DNA from: Bacteroides sp. UBA939
GTDB taxonomy: Bacteria > Bacteroidota > Bacteroidia > Bacteroidales > Bacteroidaceae
Reading direction: 5' to 3'
DNA length: 17,186 nucleotides
NCBI RefSeq assembly: GCF_002293435.1
Contig: NZ_DBDF01000001.1
Coordinates: forward strand, 11,314 to 28,499
Both the position numbers and the translations under genes were made by a program. Below the pieces are notes generated by a model. It saw only the letters and a list, made by a program, of their open reading frames with translations. It searched no databases and had not been told where the DNA came from. Below, in pieces: positions 7,586 through 14,118 of the stretch; position 1 is the stretch's first letter; every line of letters begins with the position of its first letter.

Positions 7586-7675
7586 GGAGAGATGCTCGAG
7601 TGGTTGAAGAGGCACGCCTGGAAAGCGTGTATACGCCAAAAGCGTATCCGCGGGTTCCGAATCCCCGTCTCTCCG
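7586..7675 (+). tRNA. tRNA-Ser (anticodon GGA)
   Basis: A 90-base cloverleaf with the long variable arm of class II serine tRNAs. The acceptor stem is GGAGAGA (7586-7592) pairing perfectly with TCTCTCC (7668-7674), with discriminator G at 7675. The anticodon stem is CACGC/GCGTG (7613-7617 and 7625-7629) around loop CTGGAAA, placing anticodon GGA at 7620-7622, which reads UCC and UCU. The T arm includes GGTTCCGAATCC. The 3' CCA is not encoded, so it must be added enzymatically. The gene lies 80 bases upstream of exbB with no terminator in between. Confidence 0.96.
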
Positions 7676-7719
7676 CAATATGAGAGAAAGAAACAAGAAT
7701 AATAAACGTAATAAATAAT

Positions 7720-7735
7720 TTAATTAATTAATTAA
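7720..7735. repeat. Four tandem TTAA units in the exbB leader
   Basis: TTAATTAATTAATTAA, a perfect 4-base repeat and self-palindrome, 20 bases before the exbB ATG. Unfolded, AT-rich leaders favour translation initiation in Bacteroides, so it may simply keep the start open; no protein-binding role can be shown. Confidence 0.6.
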
Positions 7736-7755
7736 TCTTAAAAATTAGACACACA

Positions 7756-8541
7756 ATGAAAAAGTTATTTGCAATTGTTGCTGTGATGGGAGTCTTAACA
7801 TTTGGCTCAACTCAATTTGCTCAGGCTCAAGATGCTCCTGCAGCTGGACAAACAGAACAAGTGGCTTCTGCCGGTGCTGCTGGCGTAGAAGCTGAAGAAG
7901 GCGGTATTCACAAAGAAATTAAAACCAAGTTTATTGAAGGTACTGCATCTTTCATGAGTTTGGTTGCTATTGCTTTGGTGATTGGTCTTGCATTCTGTAT
8001 TGAGCGTATCATTTATTTGAGTTTGGCTGAAATTAACACTAAGAAATTCTTAGCTGCTATTGAAGCTGCTTTGGAAAAAGGCGATGTAGAAGCTGCTAAG
8101 GATATTGCTCGTAACACCAGAGGTCCTATTGCTTCTATCTACTACCAAGGCTTGATGAGAGTTGATCAAGGTATTGATGTAGTTGAAAAGTCAGTAGTTT
8201 CTTACGGTGGTGTACAAGCCGGTTATTTGGAAAAAGGTTGTTCTTGGATTACGCTGTTCATCGCAATGGCTCCGTCTTTAGGATTCTTGGGTACTGTAAT
8301 CGGTATGGTACAAGCATTTGATAAGATTCAACAAGTAGGTGATATCTCTCCGACAGTTGTAGCAGGTGGTATGAAAGTTGCCTTGATTACGACTATTTTC
8401 GGTTTGATCGTTGCTTTGATTCTGCAGGTATTCTATAACTATATCCTGTCTAAGATCGAAGCTTTGACCAGCGAAATGGAAGATTCTTCTATTTCTCTGT
8501 TGGATATGGTTATCAAATATAACTTGAAATACAAAAAGTAA
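7756..8541 (+). CDS. exbB: ExbB/TolQ/MotA-family proton channel subunit
   Basis: A 261-residue inner-membrane protein that forms the proton channel with ExbD and energises TonB. It starts with a signal-peptide-like segment ending in AQA at about 22-24, then a periplasmic Ala/Gly/Glu-rich stretch, membrane helices at about 65-82, 163-188 and 206-231, and a charged C-terminal tail. The hallmark channel motif APSLGFLGTVIGM lies in helix two. The large segment between helices one and two is cytoplasmic, as in E. coli ExbB. The N-terminal export signal and extension are additions relative to E. coli ExbB but, as far as I know, common in this phylum. It heads a tight four-gene operon (5-base gap to the next gene). 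No TAnnTTTG promoter is visible between the tRNA and the start. Confidence 0.93.
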   Translation: MKKLFAIVAVMGVLTFGSTQFAQAQDAPAAGQTEQVASAGAAGVEAEEGGIHKEIKTKFIEGTASFMSLVAIALVIGLAFCIERIIYLSLAEINTKKFLAAIEAALEKGDVEAAKDIARNTRGPIASIYYQGLMRVDQGIDVVEKSVVSYGGVQAGYLEKGCSWITLFIAMAPSLGFLGTVIGMVQAFDKIQQVGDISPTVVAGGMKVALITTIFGLIVALILQVFYNYILSKIEALTSEMEDSSISLLDMVIKYNLKYKK

Positions 8542-8546
8542 TCAAA

Positions 8547-9032
8547 ATGGCTAAATTATCATATAAAGTATCATACTATGTACTGTACTTATTGATTGCC
8601 GCCATCTTAGTGGTATTGGGATTGTTCTACTTCGGTGGAAATGCCAAAGATGGTGCAGTACTTATAGGGGTTGACCCTGAAATGTGGCAGCCGGCGCAAA
8701 CAGATACCCTGTTGTATTTGATGTATGGTTTGTTGGGTTTGGCTGTTGTTGCAATGGTAGGTGGATTTATCTTGCAATTCGGTAGCGCATTGAAAGATAA
8801 TCCCGTAAAGGCTTTGAAGTCTTTGGTTGGTGTAATCCTTCTGGCTATCGTTATGGTTGTTGCTTGGTCAATGGGTAGCGGAGAACCAATGGCTATTCCA
8901 GGATATAGTGGAACAGATAACGTTGAGTTCTGGCTGAAAGTGACTGACATGTTCCTTTATACTATCTACTTCTTGCTGGGTGCAACTGTCCTTGCAATGT
9001 TATTCAGTAGTATTAAAAAGAAAGTATCATAA
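8547..9032 (+). CDS. Four-helix membrane protein of the Exb operon, function unknown
   Basis: A 161-residue integral membrane protein of unknown function. Helices are predicted by eye at about 8-29, 56-78, 91-109 and 133-154, with both ends basic (MAKLSYK and SIKKKVS), suggesting both face the cytoplasm. Two non-cytoplasmic loops are visible, about 30-55 (VDPEMWQPAQTD) and 110-132 (GEPMAIPGYSGTDN). It resembles no ExbB, ExbD or TonB motif. It begins five bases after exbB and sits 36 bases before the first exbD, so it is made together with the energiser and could be an accessory or stabilising subunit. That role is inferred from position only. Confidence 0.88.
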   Translation: MAKLSYKVSYYVLYLLIAAILVVLGLFYFGGNAKDGAVLIGVDPEMWQPAQTDTLLYLMYGLLGLAVVAMVGGFILQFGSALKDNPVKALKSLVGVILLAIVMVVAWSMGSGEPMAIPGYSGTDNVEFWLKVTDMFLYTIYFLLGATVLAMLFSSIKKKVS

Positions 9033-9068
9033 TCAATTGAGGAAACTCAATTTAATGGAGTAATTATA

Positions 9069-9662
9069 ATGGCAAAAGGAAAAAGAAAAGTTCCTGATAT
9101 TAACTCAAGTTCTACGGCGGATATCGCTTTCCTGTTGTTGATCTTCTTCTTGATTACGACTTCTATGGATACGGACCGTGGTTTGGCAAGACGTTTGCCG
9201 CCACCACCCGATTCAGAACAAATAGAAGACGAACCTGATAAGGTGAAAGAGCGCAACGTAATGACGGTATTCTTAAATATGAATGACCAACTTATGTGTA
9301 GCGGCGACTATGTAAGCGTAGAACAATTGAGAGGTAGAGCAAAAGAATTCATTGCTAACCCGTATAATGATGAAAATAAACCGGAAAAACATGCTAAAGA
9401 TGTTCCTTTTTTCGGTACTATGCAGATTACGGAAAAGCATGTAGTTTCTTTGCGTTGTGACCGTGGTTCTTCATACAAGGCATATCTGGCTGTTCAGAAT
9501 GAATTGGTAGCCGCTTATAATGAGTTGAGAGACGAATTAGCTCAGGAGAAGTGGGGGAAGGACTATGTTGCTTTGGGCGAAGATGAACAAAAGGCAATTC
9601 GTGAGATTTATCCTCAGAAGATCTCTGAGGCAGAACCTAAAAAATACGGAGAAAAGAAGTAA
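9069..9662 (+). CDS. exbD: ExbD/TolR-family protein, long form
   Basis: A 197-residue single-pass inner-membrane protein. After a basic tail (MAKGKRKVPDIN) comes STADIAFLLLIFFLITTSMDTD; D18 in this helix corresponds to the protonatable Asp of E. coli ExbD. The periplasmic part is longer than the usual ~140-residue ExbD: it has a PPPPD stretch, an inserted region at about 95-120 (NPYNDENKPEKHAKDVPFF), the conserved VSLRCDRGSSYKAYLAVQNEL segment, and a charged C-terminal tail. It would pair with ExbB to form the proton path. Its TAA overlaps the ATG of the second exbD by one base (TAATG), so the two are translationally linked. Confidence 0.92.
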   Translation: MAKGKRKVPDINSSSTADIAFLLLIFFLITTSMDTDRGLARRLPPPPDSEQIEDEPDKVKERNVMTVFLNMNDQLMCSGDYVSVEQLRGRAKEFIANPYNDENKPEKHAKDVPFFGTMQITEKHVVSLRCDRGSSYKAYLAVQNELVAAYNELRDELAQEKWGKDYVALGEDEQKAIREIYPQKISEAEPKKYGEKK

Positions 9663-10126
9663 TGGGAAAATTTAATAAAACTGGTTCACGTGAAATGCCT
9701 GCGTTGAACACTTCTTCTCTACCTGACCTTATTTTCACCTTGTTGTTCTTCTTTATGATTGTAACAACGATGCGTGAGGTAACGTTAAGAGTTGAGTTTA
9801 AGGTTCCGCAAGCTACAGAATTGGAAAAATTGGAGAAGAAATCTTTAGTTACGTTTATCTATGTAGGAAAACCTACTGCTGAATTCCGTCAAAAATTAGG
9901 TAATGAAAGCCGTATTCAGTTAAATGATAACTATGCTGAAGTTGCTGAAATTCAAGATTACATTATTGGTGAACGTGCCAGTATGAAAGAGGAAGATCAG
10001 CCGCAGATGACTGTTTCTTTGAAAGTAGACCAAGATACGAAAATGGGTATTGTAACAGATATCAAAGAGGCTCTTCGTAAAGCTTATGCATTGAAGATTA
10101 ACTATTCTGCGCAACCGCGTCAGTAA
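9662..10126 (+). CDS. exbD: ExbD/TolR-family protein, short form
   Basis: A 154-residue single-pass inner-membrane protein. The N terminus MGKFNKTGSREMPALNTSSLPDLIFTLLFFFMIVTT carries D22 at the position of the essential proton-binding Asp, at the start of a helix of about 20-38. The periplasmic domain is of normal ExbD size, ends with MGIVTDIKEALRKAYALKINYSAQPRQ, and includes VSLKVDQDTKMG. It differs clearly in sequence from the preceding ExbD, so the pair may form a heteromeric ExbD unit; that is inference. It is the last gene of the operon and is followed 23 bases later by a strong terminator. Confidence 0.92.
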   Translation: MGKFNKTGSREMPALNTSSLPDLIFTLLFFFMIVTTMREVTLRVEFKVPQATELEKLEKKSLVTFIYVGKPTAEFRQKLGNESRIQLNDNYAEVAEIQDYIIGERASMKEEDQPQMTVSLKVDQDTKMGIVTDIKEALRKAYALKINYSAQPRQ

Positions 10127-10149
10127 GAAGTTGAATCGAATTATATAAA

Positions 10150-10187
10150 ATAGGGGTGCTTGTTCAGCAAGCACCCCTATTTTTTTA
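10150..10187 (+). terminator. Rho-independent terminator of the exb operon
   Basis: GGGGTGCTTG at 10153-10162 pairs perfectly with CAAGCACCCC at 10168-10177 around TTCAG. Three further A-T pairs extend the stem and a seven-T run follows at 10180-10186. An A-run precedes the stem, so it could also stop transcripts arriving on the minus strand. Confidence 0.93.
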
Positions 10188-10430
10188 GGCTTTTACGCTA
10201 TATACTTTGGAACAAGTAGAAAATGTTGTTGGTGATCTGTTTAAAGCTGATTCAAATACTATTTGAATTACTTAGTAGTAGTGTATAAACTACTACTAAG
10301 TAATTGACTGACTACTACTAAGTAGTTAGCCAACCACTACCGCACAAAGCTGAAATAGCCAGTTTCAATGAACCTGCGGAAGCGTATTAACTCGCAAAAG
10401 TCATTAATAATTATCGTCTAACTCTTTGCT
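10187..10430. other. Gene-free region with inverted repeats
   Basis: No credible ORF, tRNA or promoter is seen here. The notable content is the TTACTTAGTAGTAGT repeat cluster at 10266-10326. It separates the converging exb operon and the peptidase gene. Confidence 0.6.
10266..10326. repeat. Inverted repeat with a second competing arm
   Basis: AATTACTTAGTAGTAGT at 10266-10282 pairs perfectly with 10289-10305 around a six-base loop, a 17-bp hairpin. The first 14 bases of the right arm (ACTACTACTAAGTA) recur at 10311-10324, 22 bases on, so the left arm could pair with either copy and the two hairpins exclude each other. There is no adjacent T-run. Function unknown. Confidence 0.85.
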
Positions 10431-11708
10431 TTATTTGGTATAAAAATCAATCAACCGCTGTAATGCCCGCTGGCATACGGGGCAGAATGTAGGATAATTA
10501 TTGGTACGCATACGGCAATAATCCGCAGGGCGATAGACTCCTTTAAACGAATAACCTCCCCCTTCATATACACCTACCGGATATTTAGCTTGTTGGCTAA
10601 CAGGGGTAGGGACAGGTGTACCTTTAACAAGCATGTCTTTCCATTTTGAAGCAAAATCTACGCAGGTTGTTATGTTTTGTTCCCAAGGTTCCGTATCTAA
10701 TGGATAGATATCCGTCAGAATATCATTTTCGTAAAAGTATTCATCTGCCAGCCCGCCGAAGCTATGTCCGAACTCGTGCACAACAACAGGACGAAATGTC
10801 GGGTGATGTGCAGTAGTCAGAGTGTATGCGTTGTATATGCCACCACCGCCATATTCTTTAGTATTGGCAAGAATGATGATGTGTTCGTATGGTATTCCCG
10901 CTAAGGCATCGTGTATGGATTTTACGCGAGGTGTAGTCAGATAACGGTCTGAATAGAATGTACTGAAATGAGAATTGAAAGCTGTGTGTTTCCATTCATC
11001 TAACCGGGGAACACTTACACCGCTGTCCTCGGACGGACTGGCAACTGCTATGATGTTAAAACGATCCTTCATACTTTTGAATGGTTCATGGGAAAACAGG
11101 CTTTCGCAGGCAATTTCAGCATCTTGATGGAATGTATCCATTTCTTCCGGCGTGTAACCCTCTGCAAGAATAGCTACATCTATATATTTGTCCGAAGCCC
11201 CATTGCGCAATAAATATTTGTGCGGGGTGATATGCGTTACTCCTTTTTTATGGATAAGTATATCATCCGGTTTCACGGTATGCTTCAATCGGGCGCATAT
11301 CTCTTTTCTCGGATTGAGAAGAGTTATTTCTATTTCAGCATGACGAAGCGGGTAGGGGAGCAGGAATGTATTTTCAAAACCTTTGCTTACAGTTTTGGCT
11401 TCGTCTGTATCTAACCATTCCTGAAAGAGAGAGGAAAACGACGTTTTATAAATCGTTTTTCCACTTTCTAAGTCTTTCATAATGATTTGCCCATTGCCTT
11501 GCAATGGCAATTCTGCCAGATGATGATGTCTGCCTGCCCAAGATGGAAGTATGGATAATTCATCCAGGCATATATTCTGTTGTGATGCATCTCCGGTAAA
11601 GATGTAATCGACCCGCAGAGTTTTATCTGCAAAATAATCACTGTAGTTTTGTGCATGGCTTGTTATGGTCATTATCATGCACAATACAAATACAAGGCGT
11701 TTTTTCAT
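10431..11708 (-). CDS. Secreted M64-family (IgA peptidase-like) zinc metallopeptidase
   Basis: A 425-residue exported peptidase. The open frame extends upstream to 11840, but I choose the ATG at 11708: it gives a clean signal peptide (MKKRLVFVLCMIMTITSHAQ), and a perfect -7 element at 11733-11740 lies inside the longer version, as does half of a palindromic repeat. Two parts follow the signal: an N-terminal beta-rich domain of about 110-150 residues, then a catalytic domain beginning near YIDVAILAEGYTPEEMDTF. The zinc motif HEFGHSFGGLADEY has H311, E312 and H315; the C-terminal YCRMR and FCPVCQ cysteines match the M64 pattern. Family members include a clostridial IgA-cleaving enzyme, but substrate cannot be inferred here. 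Gut Bacteroides commonly encode such proteins. It stands alone in its orientation. Confidence 0.88.
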   Translation of the reverse strand: MKKRLVFVLCMIMTITSHAQNYSDYFADKTLRVDYIFTGDASQQNICLDELSILPSWAGRHHHLAELPLQGNGQIIMKDLESGKTIYKTSFSSLFQEWLDTDEAKTVSKGFENTFLLPYPLRHAEIEITLLNPRKEICARLKHTVKPDDILIHKKGVTHITPHKYLLRNGASDKYIDVAILAEGYTPEEMDTFHQDAEIACESLFSHEPFKSMKDRFNIIAVASPSEDSGVSVPRLDEWKHTAFNSHFSTFYSDRYLTTPRVKSIHDALAGIPYEHIIILANTKEYGGGGIYNAYTLTTAHHPTFRPVVVHEFGHSFGGLADEYFYENDILTDIYPLDTEPWEQNITTCVDFASKWKDMLVKGTPVPTPVSQQAKYPVGVYEGGGYSFKGVYRPADYCRMRTNNYPTFCPVCQRALQRLIDFYTK

Positions 11709-11732
11709 GATAGTTTGATTTTGTAGTTGCGG

Positions 11733-11740
11733 CAAAGATA
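11733..11740 (-). promoter_or_regulatory. Peptidase promoter -7 candidate
   Basis: On the minus strand this reads TATCTTTG then C, a full match to TAnnTTTG, 24 bases before the chosen ATG at 11708. It argues against starting the protein at 11840. The -33 element is weak. Confidence 0.6.
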
Positions 11741-11777
11741 CAATCTTTACTGATAAGAGCAGTACAGAATGTAATAT

Positions 11778-11877
11778 TATTTTAGGAACGGAATACGCGG
11801 GTTTCACGGATTTTCTTTCTAAGTAATCATAGCGTAGCAATTAGTCCGTGAAATCCGCGTAATCCGTGCCTAAAATA
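11778..11877. repeat. Large palindromic intergenic element
   Basis: The 33-base arm at 11778-11810 pairs with 11845-11877 with only three mismatches; the core is TTTCACGGA/TCCGTGAAA flanked by ACGCGG. The 34-base loop contains TAAGTAATC (GATTACTTA on the other strand). It lies between divergent promoters of the peptidase and lrp genes. Its sequence relates to the element at 13114-13182, suggesting a dispersed family of REP-like palindromes. No T-run follows either arm, so it is not an ordinary terminator. Confidence 0.85.
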
Positions 11878-11972
11878 TTACCATCCGAAAGGTTACTGTT
11901 ACTTGTGAGTACCGGCTTCCTCTTTTTAGCAAGAAAAGTTATAAATCGTATTTTTATTGAGGGAAATTTCGC

Positions 11973-11980
11973 TAACTTTG
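11973..11980 (+). promoter_or_regulatory. lrp promoter -7 candidate
   Basis: TAACTTTG followed by C is a full match to TAnnTTTG, 59 bases before the lrp ATG. T-rich sequence at 11951-11959 occupies the region of -33, without a properly spaced TTG. Confidence 0.6.
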
Positions 11981-12039
11981 CATATTGTCGTATGAAAATA
12001 TAGTAAAACAATAGTTGTTTATTAATTCTAAGATTAGAA

Positions 12040-12519
12040 ATGGGACATCATCAATTGGATACTTTAGACGAGCAAATTCTGAAACTAATAGCAGATAACG
12101 CCCGCATTCCTTTCCTTGAAGTGGCGAGAGCCTGTAATGTATCCGGCGCAGCCATTCACCAACGCATACAGAAACTGACAAACTTGGGTATATTAAAAGG
12201 TTCGGAGTATGTAATCGATCCGGAGAAAATCGGTTATGAGACTTGTGCTTATATTGGCATTTATCTGAAAGACCCTGCAACTTTTGATTCAGTGACAAAA
12301 TCGCTTGAGGCTGTTCCTGAAATAGTGGAGTGTCACTTTACAACGGGTAAATATGATATGTTTGTCAAACTCTATGCGCGCAACAATCACCATTTGCTGA
12401 GTATTATCCACGATAAGCTGCAACCGCTGGGACTGTCGCGTACTGAAACTTTGATATCCTTCCATGAAGCTATCAAACGGCAAATGCCGATAATGGTGGA
12501 AACGGTGGATGAAGATTAG
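12040..12519 (+). CDS. Lrp/AsnC-family transcriptional regulator
   Basis: A 159-residue feast/famine-type DNA-binding protein. The N-terminal helix-turn-helix covers about 5-60 (LDTLDEQILKLIADNARIPFLEVARACNVSGAAIHQRIQKL), followed by the linker GSEYVIDPEKIGYE, and a C-terminal ligand-binding RAM domain at about 70-150, with CHFTTGKYDMFVKLYARN matching the G-x-D turn that binds amino acids in relatives. Such proteins usually form octamers and sense amino acids; the ligand and targets here are unknown. It is monocistronic and converges with folA, the two stops being two bases apart. Its likely terminator lies within folA at 12554-12598. Lrp-type proteins often regulate themselves, and the palindrome upstream could be relevant but does not look like a typical Lrp site. 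Confidence 0.93.
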   Translation: MGHHQLDTLDEQILKLIADNARIPFLEVARACNVSGAAIHQRIQKLTNLGILKGSEYVIDPEKIGYETCAYIGIYLKDPATFDSVTKSLEAVPEIVECHFTTGKYDMFVKLYARNNHHLLSIIHDKLQPLGLSRTETLISFHEAIKRQMPIMVETVDED

Positions 12520-12521
12520 GC

Positions 12522-13010
12522 TTATTTGCGAACGTAATCGACAAAAGCATAAGAGCAGAGATGCTTCTCATCTGCCGGATGAGTCTCTCTGCTTTTTTCA
12601 TGCCAGATACTAAGGTCGACTGCCGGAAAGTATGCGTCTACTTGTGGCGCTTCGGCATCTATCTCCGTCAGACAAAGCATATCGGCAAAAGGTATTGCCT
12701 GTTTGTAGACGCTGGCTCCACCTATAATATATACTTGTTCTTCCGGTTTACAGCTTCGCAAAGCTTCTTCAAGAGTAAGAAAGACTTCCGTTCCGGGGCA
12801 TTGAGTGCCGGGACTGGAAGATAATACAACGTTCCTGCGATTGGGCAGCGCACCTTTGGGTAAGGATTCAAACGTTTTTCTTCCCATGATAATTGTGTTT
12901 CCTGTGGTCAATGTCTTGAAGCGTTTCAAATCATCGGGAAGCCAGAACAATAGTTTATTCCGGAAGCCAATACCCGATTGGCGGTCTACGGCAGCTATAA
13001 TACTAATCAT
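12522..13010 (-). CDS. folA: Dihydrofolate reductase
   Basis: Reduces dihydrofolate to tetrahydrofolate with NADPH, the target of trimethoprim-type drugs. The 162 residues match bacterial chromosomal DHFR. It opens with MISIIAAVDRQSGIG and FWLPDDLKRFKTLT, where D27 is the catalytic acid, followed by GNTIIMGRKTFESLP (NADPH binding) and VYIIGGASVYKQAIPFADMLCLTEID. It lies downstream of thyA in the same direction, the classic pairing because ThyA produces the dihydrofolate that FolA recycles. The 213-base gap, holding a palindromic element, means co-transcription is not certain. Its 3' end carries, on the other strand, a sequence able to form the lrp terminator, so part of its coding sequence may be doubly constrained. 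Confidence 0.96.
   Translation of the reverse strand: MISIIAAVDRQSGIGFRNKLLFWLPDDLKRFKTLTTGNTIIMGRKTFESLPKGALPNRRNVVLSSSPGTQCPGTEVFLTLEEALRSCKPEEQVYIIGGASVYKQAIPFADMLCLTEIDAEAPQVDAYFPAVDLSIWHEKSRETHPADEKHLCSYAFVDYVRK
12551..12598 (+). terminator. Possible lrp terminator inside folA coding sequence
   Basis: Read on the plus strand, AGCAGAGA at 12554-12561 pairs with TCTCTGCT at 12586-12593; an inner stem CTCATC/GATGAG (12567-12572 and 12578-12583) closes the loop, with small bulges, and a T-run continues to 12598. It begins 32 bases after the lrp stop, where a terminator is expected, although the DNA is coding on the minus strand. Confidence 0.5.
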
Positions 13011-13113
13011 ACGATATGGGATAATTATACCTAAATTTATAATTTATATTGTTATGAGCCTGCTCAGGTGAAGGTCTTCAAAAATTAAAGCTATTATCTT
13101 TAAAATCATTATC

Positions 13114-13182
13114 TTTCATCCGCAGATTACGCAGATTACGCTTACTTAGTTGAATTTCAATCCGCGTTATCTGCGGATGAAA
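13114..13182. repeat. Palindromic intergenic element between thyA and folA
   Basis: The 24-base arm at 13114-13137 (TTTCATCCGCAGAT, then ACGC and GATT) pairs with 13159-13182 with two mismatches. The loop contains GCTTACTTAG. The pattern GATTACGCnGATT, TTACTTAG, AATCCG is shared with the element at 11778-11877. It lies in the thyA-folA transcript path and would fold strongly in RNA; effect unknown. Confidence 0.82.
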
Positions 13183-13223
13183 AATGTCTTCTTTCCAAAT
13201 GGGAAATAACACGCTTCCTAACA

Positions 13224-14018
13224 TTATACAGCGACCTTTCCTGCAATGTGCGGGTGCGGATCATAATCTGTTAACTCGAAATCCTCATACTGAAAGTCGA
13301 AGATACTTTTTACGTCCGGGTTGATGTTCATTTGAGGTAGCGGACGCGGTTCGCGCGAAAGTTGCAGTTTCACCTGCTCCAGATGATTCAGATAAATATG
13401 GGAATCACCCAATGTATGAACAAAATCACCCGCTTTCAGTCCGGTAACCTGCGCCATCATTTGCAGCAACAAAGCATAAGATGCTATATTGAAAGGTACA
13501 CCCAGGAAGATATCTGCACTACGTTGGTAAAGTTGCAGGCTCAATTTCCCGTTTGCGACGTAAAACTGGAAAAAAGCATGGCAGGGAGGCAGTTTCATGT
13601 TATCGAGGTCGCCCACATTCCAGGCGCTGACAATGATACGCCGGGAGTCTGGGTTATGAAGAATAGTTTTCACTGCTTCGGAAATCTGATCAATTGCTCC
13701 TCCCTTATAGTCAGGCCATGAGCGCCATTGATAGCCGTAGATGTGTCCCAAATCTCCATTCTCATCCGCCCATTCGTTCCAGATGCGCACTCCGTGGTCT
13801 TGCAGATACTTGGCATTCGTGTCTCCTTTGAGAAACCACAATAATTCGTATATGATAGATTTCAGATGTAATTTCTTGGTAGTCAGGCAAGGGAAACCCT
13901 CTTCCATATTGAAGCGCATTTGATGTCCGAACACACTGATCGTTCCGGTTCCGGTACGGTCTTCTTTATGAATGCCTTCCGTCAAAACGCGATTGAGTAA
14001 ATCTAAATATTGTTTCAT
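13224..14018 (-). CDS. thyA: Thymidylate synthase
   Basis: Methylates dUMP to dTMP using methylenetetrahydrofolate, releasing dihydrofolate. The 264-residue length equals the E. coli enzyme, to which it aligns by eye almost without gaps. Landmarks: DRTGTGTISVFGHQMRF near the N terminus (folate/phosphate site), LLWFLKGDTN, the catalytic C146 in LPPCHAFFQFYV, QLYQRSADIFLGVPFNIASYALL (dUMP binding) and the C-terminal FELTDYDPHPHIAGKVAV. It lies upstream of folA in the same direction and 100 bases downstream of the phospholipase-D gene, with a promoter candidate in that gap. Confidence 0.97.
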   Translation of the reverse strand: MKQYLDLLNRVLTEGIHKEDRTGTGTISVFGHQMRFNMEEGFPCLTTKKLHLKSIIYELLWFLKGDTNAKYLQDHGVRIWNEWADENGDLGHIYGYQWRSWPDYKGGAIDQISEAVKTILHNPDSRRIIVSAWNVGDLDNMKLPPCHAFFQFYVANGKLSLQLYQRSADIFLGVPFNIASYALLLQMMAQVTGLKAGDFVHTLGDSHIYLNHLEQVKLQLSREPRPLPQMNINPDVKSIFDFQYEDFELTDYDPHPHIAGKVAV

Positions 14019-14071
14019 TGTTGCAGGTTACAAATTATGAATGACATGATGGGCAATCGTTTTTGCCTTGC

Positions 14072-14079
14072 CAAAGGTA
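14072..14079 (-). promoter_or_regulatory. thyA promoter -7 candidate
   Basis: On the minus strand this reads TACCTTTG, a full match to TAnnTTTG, 53 bases before the thyA ATG. No well-spaced -33 TTG is visible. Confidence 0.5.
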
Positions 14080-14118
14080 AGTAAACTTCAGCAGATAGAA
14101 GAATTTCCAAATCAAAAA

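Noticed and set aside
7484..7702. 72-residue plus-strand ORF
   Set aside because: Its middle is the translation of the tRNA-Ser gene (EMLEWLKRHAWKA...), a well-known kind of false ORF.
11709..11840. N-terminal 44-residue extension of the M64 peptidase
   Set aside because: It overlaps a promoter element and a palindromic repeat and would bury the signal peptide.
13051..13070. GAGCCTGCTCAGG small overlapping palindromes upstream of folA
   Set aside because: Arms are only four bases and no promoter element is aligned with them.
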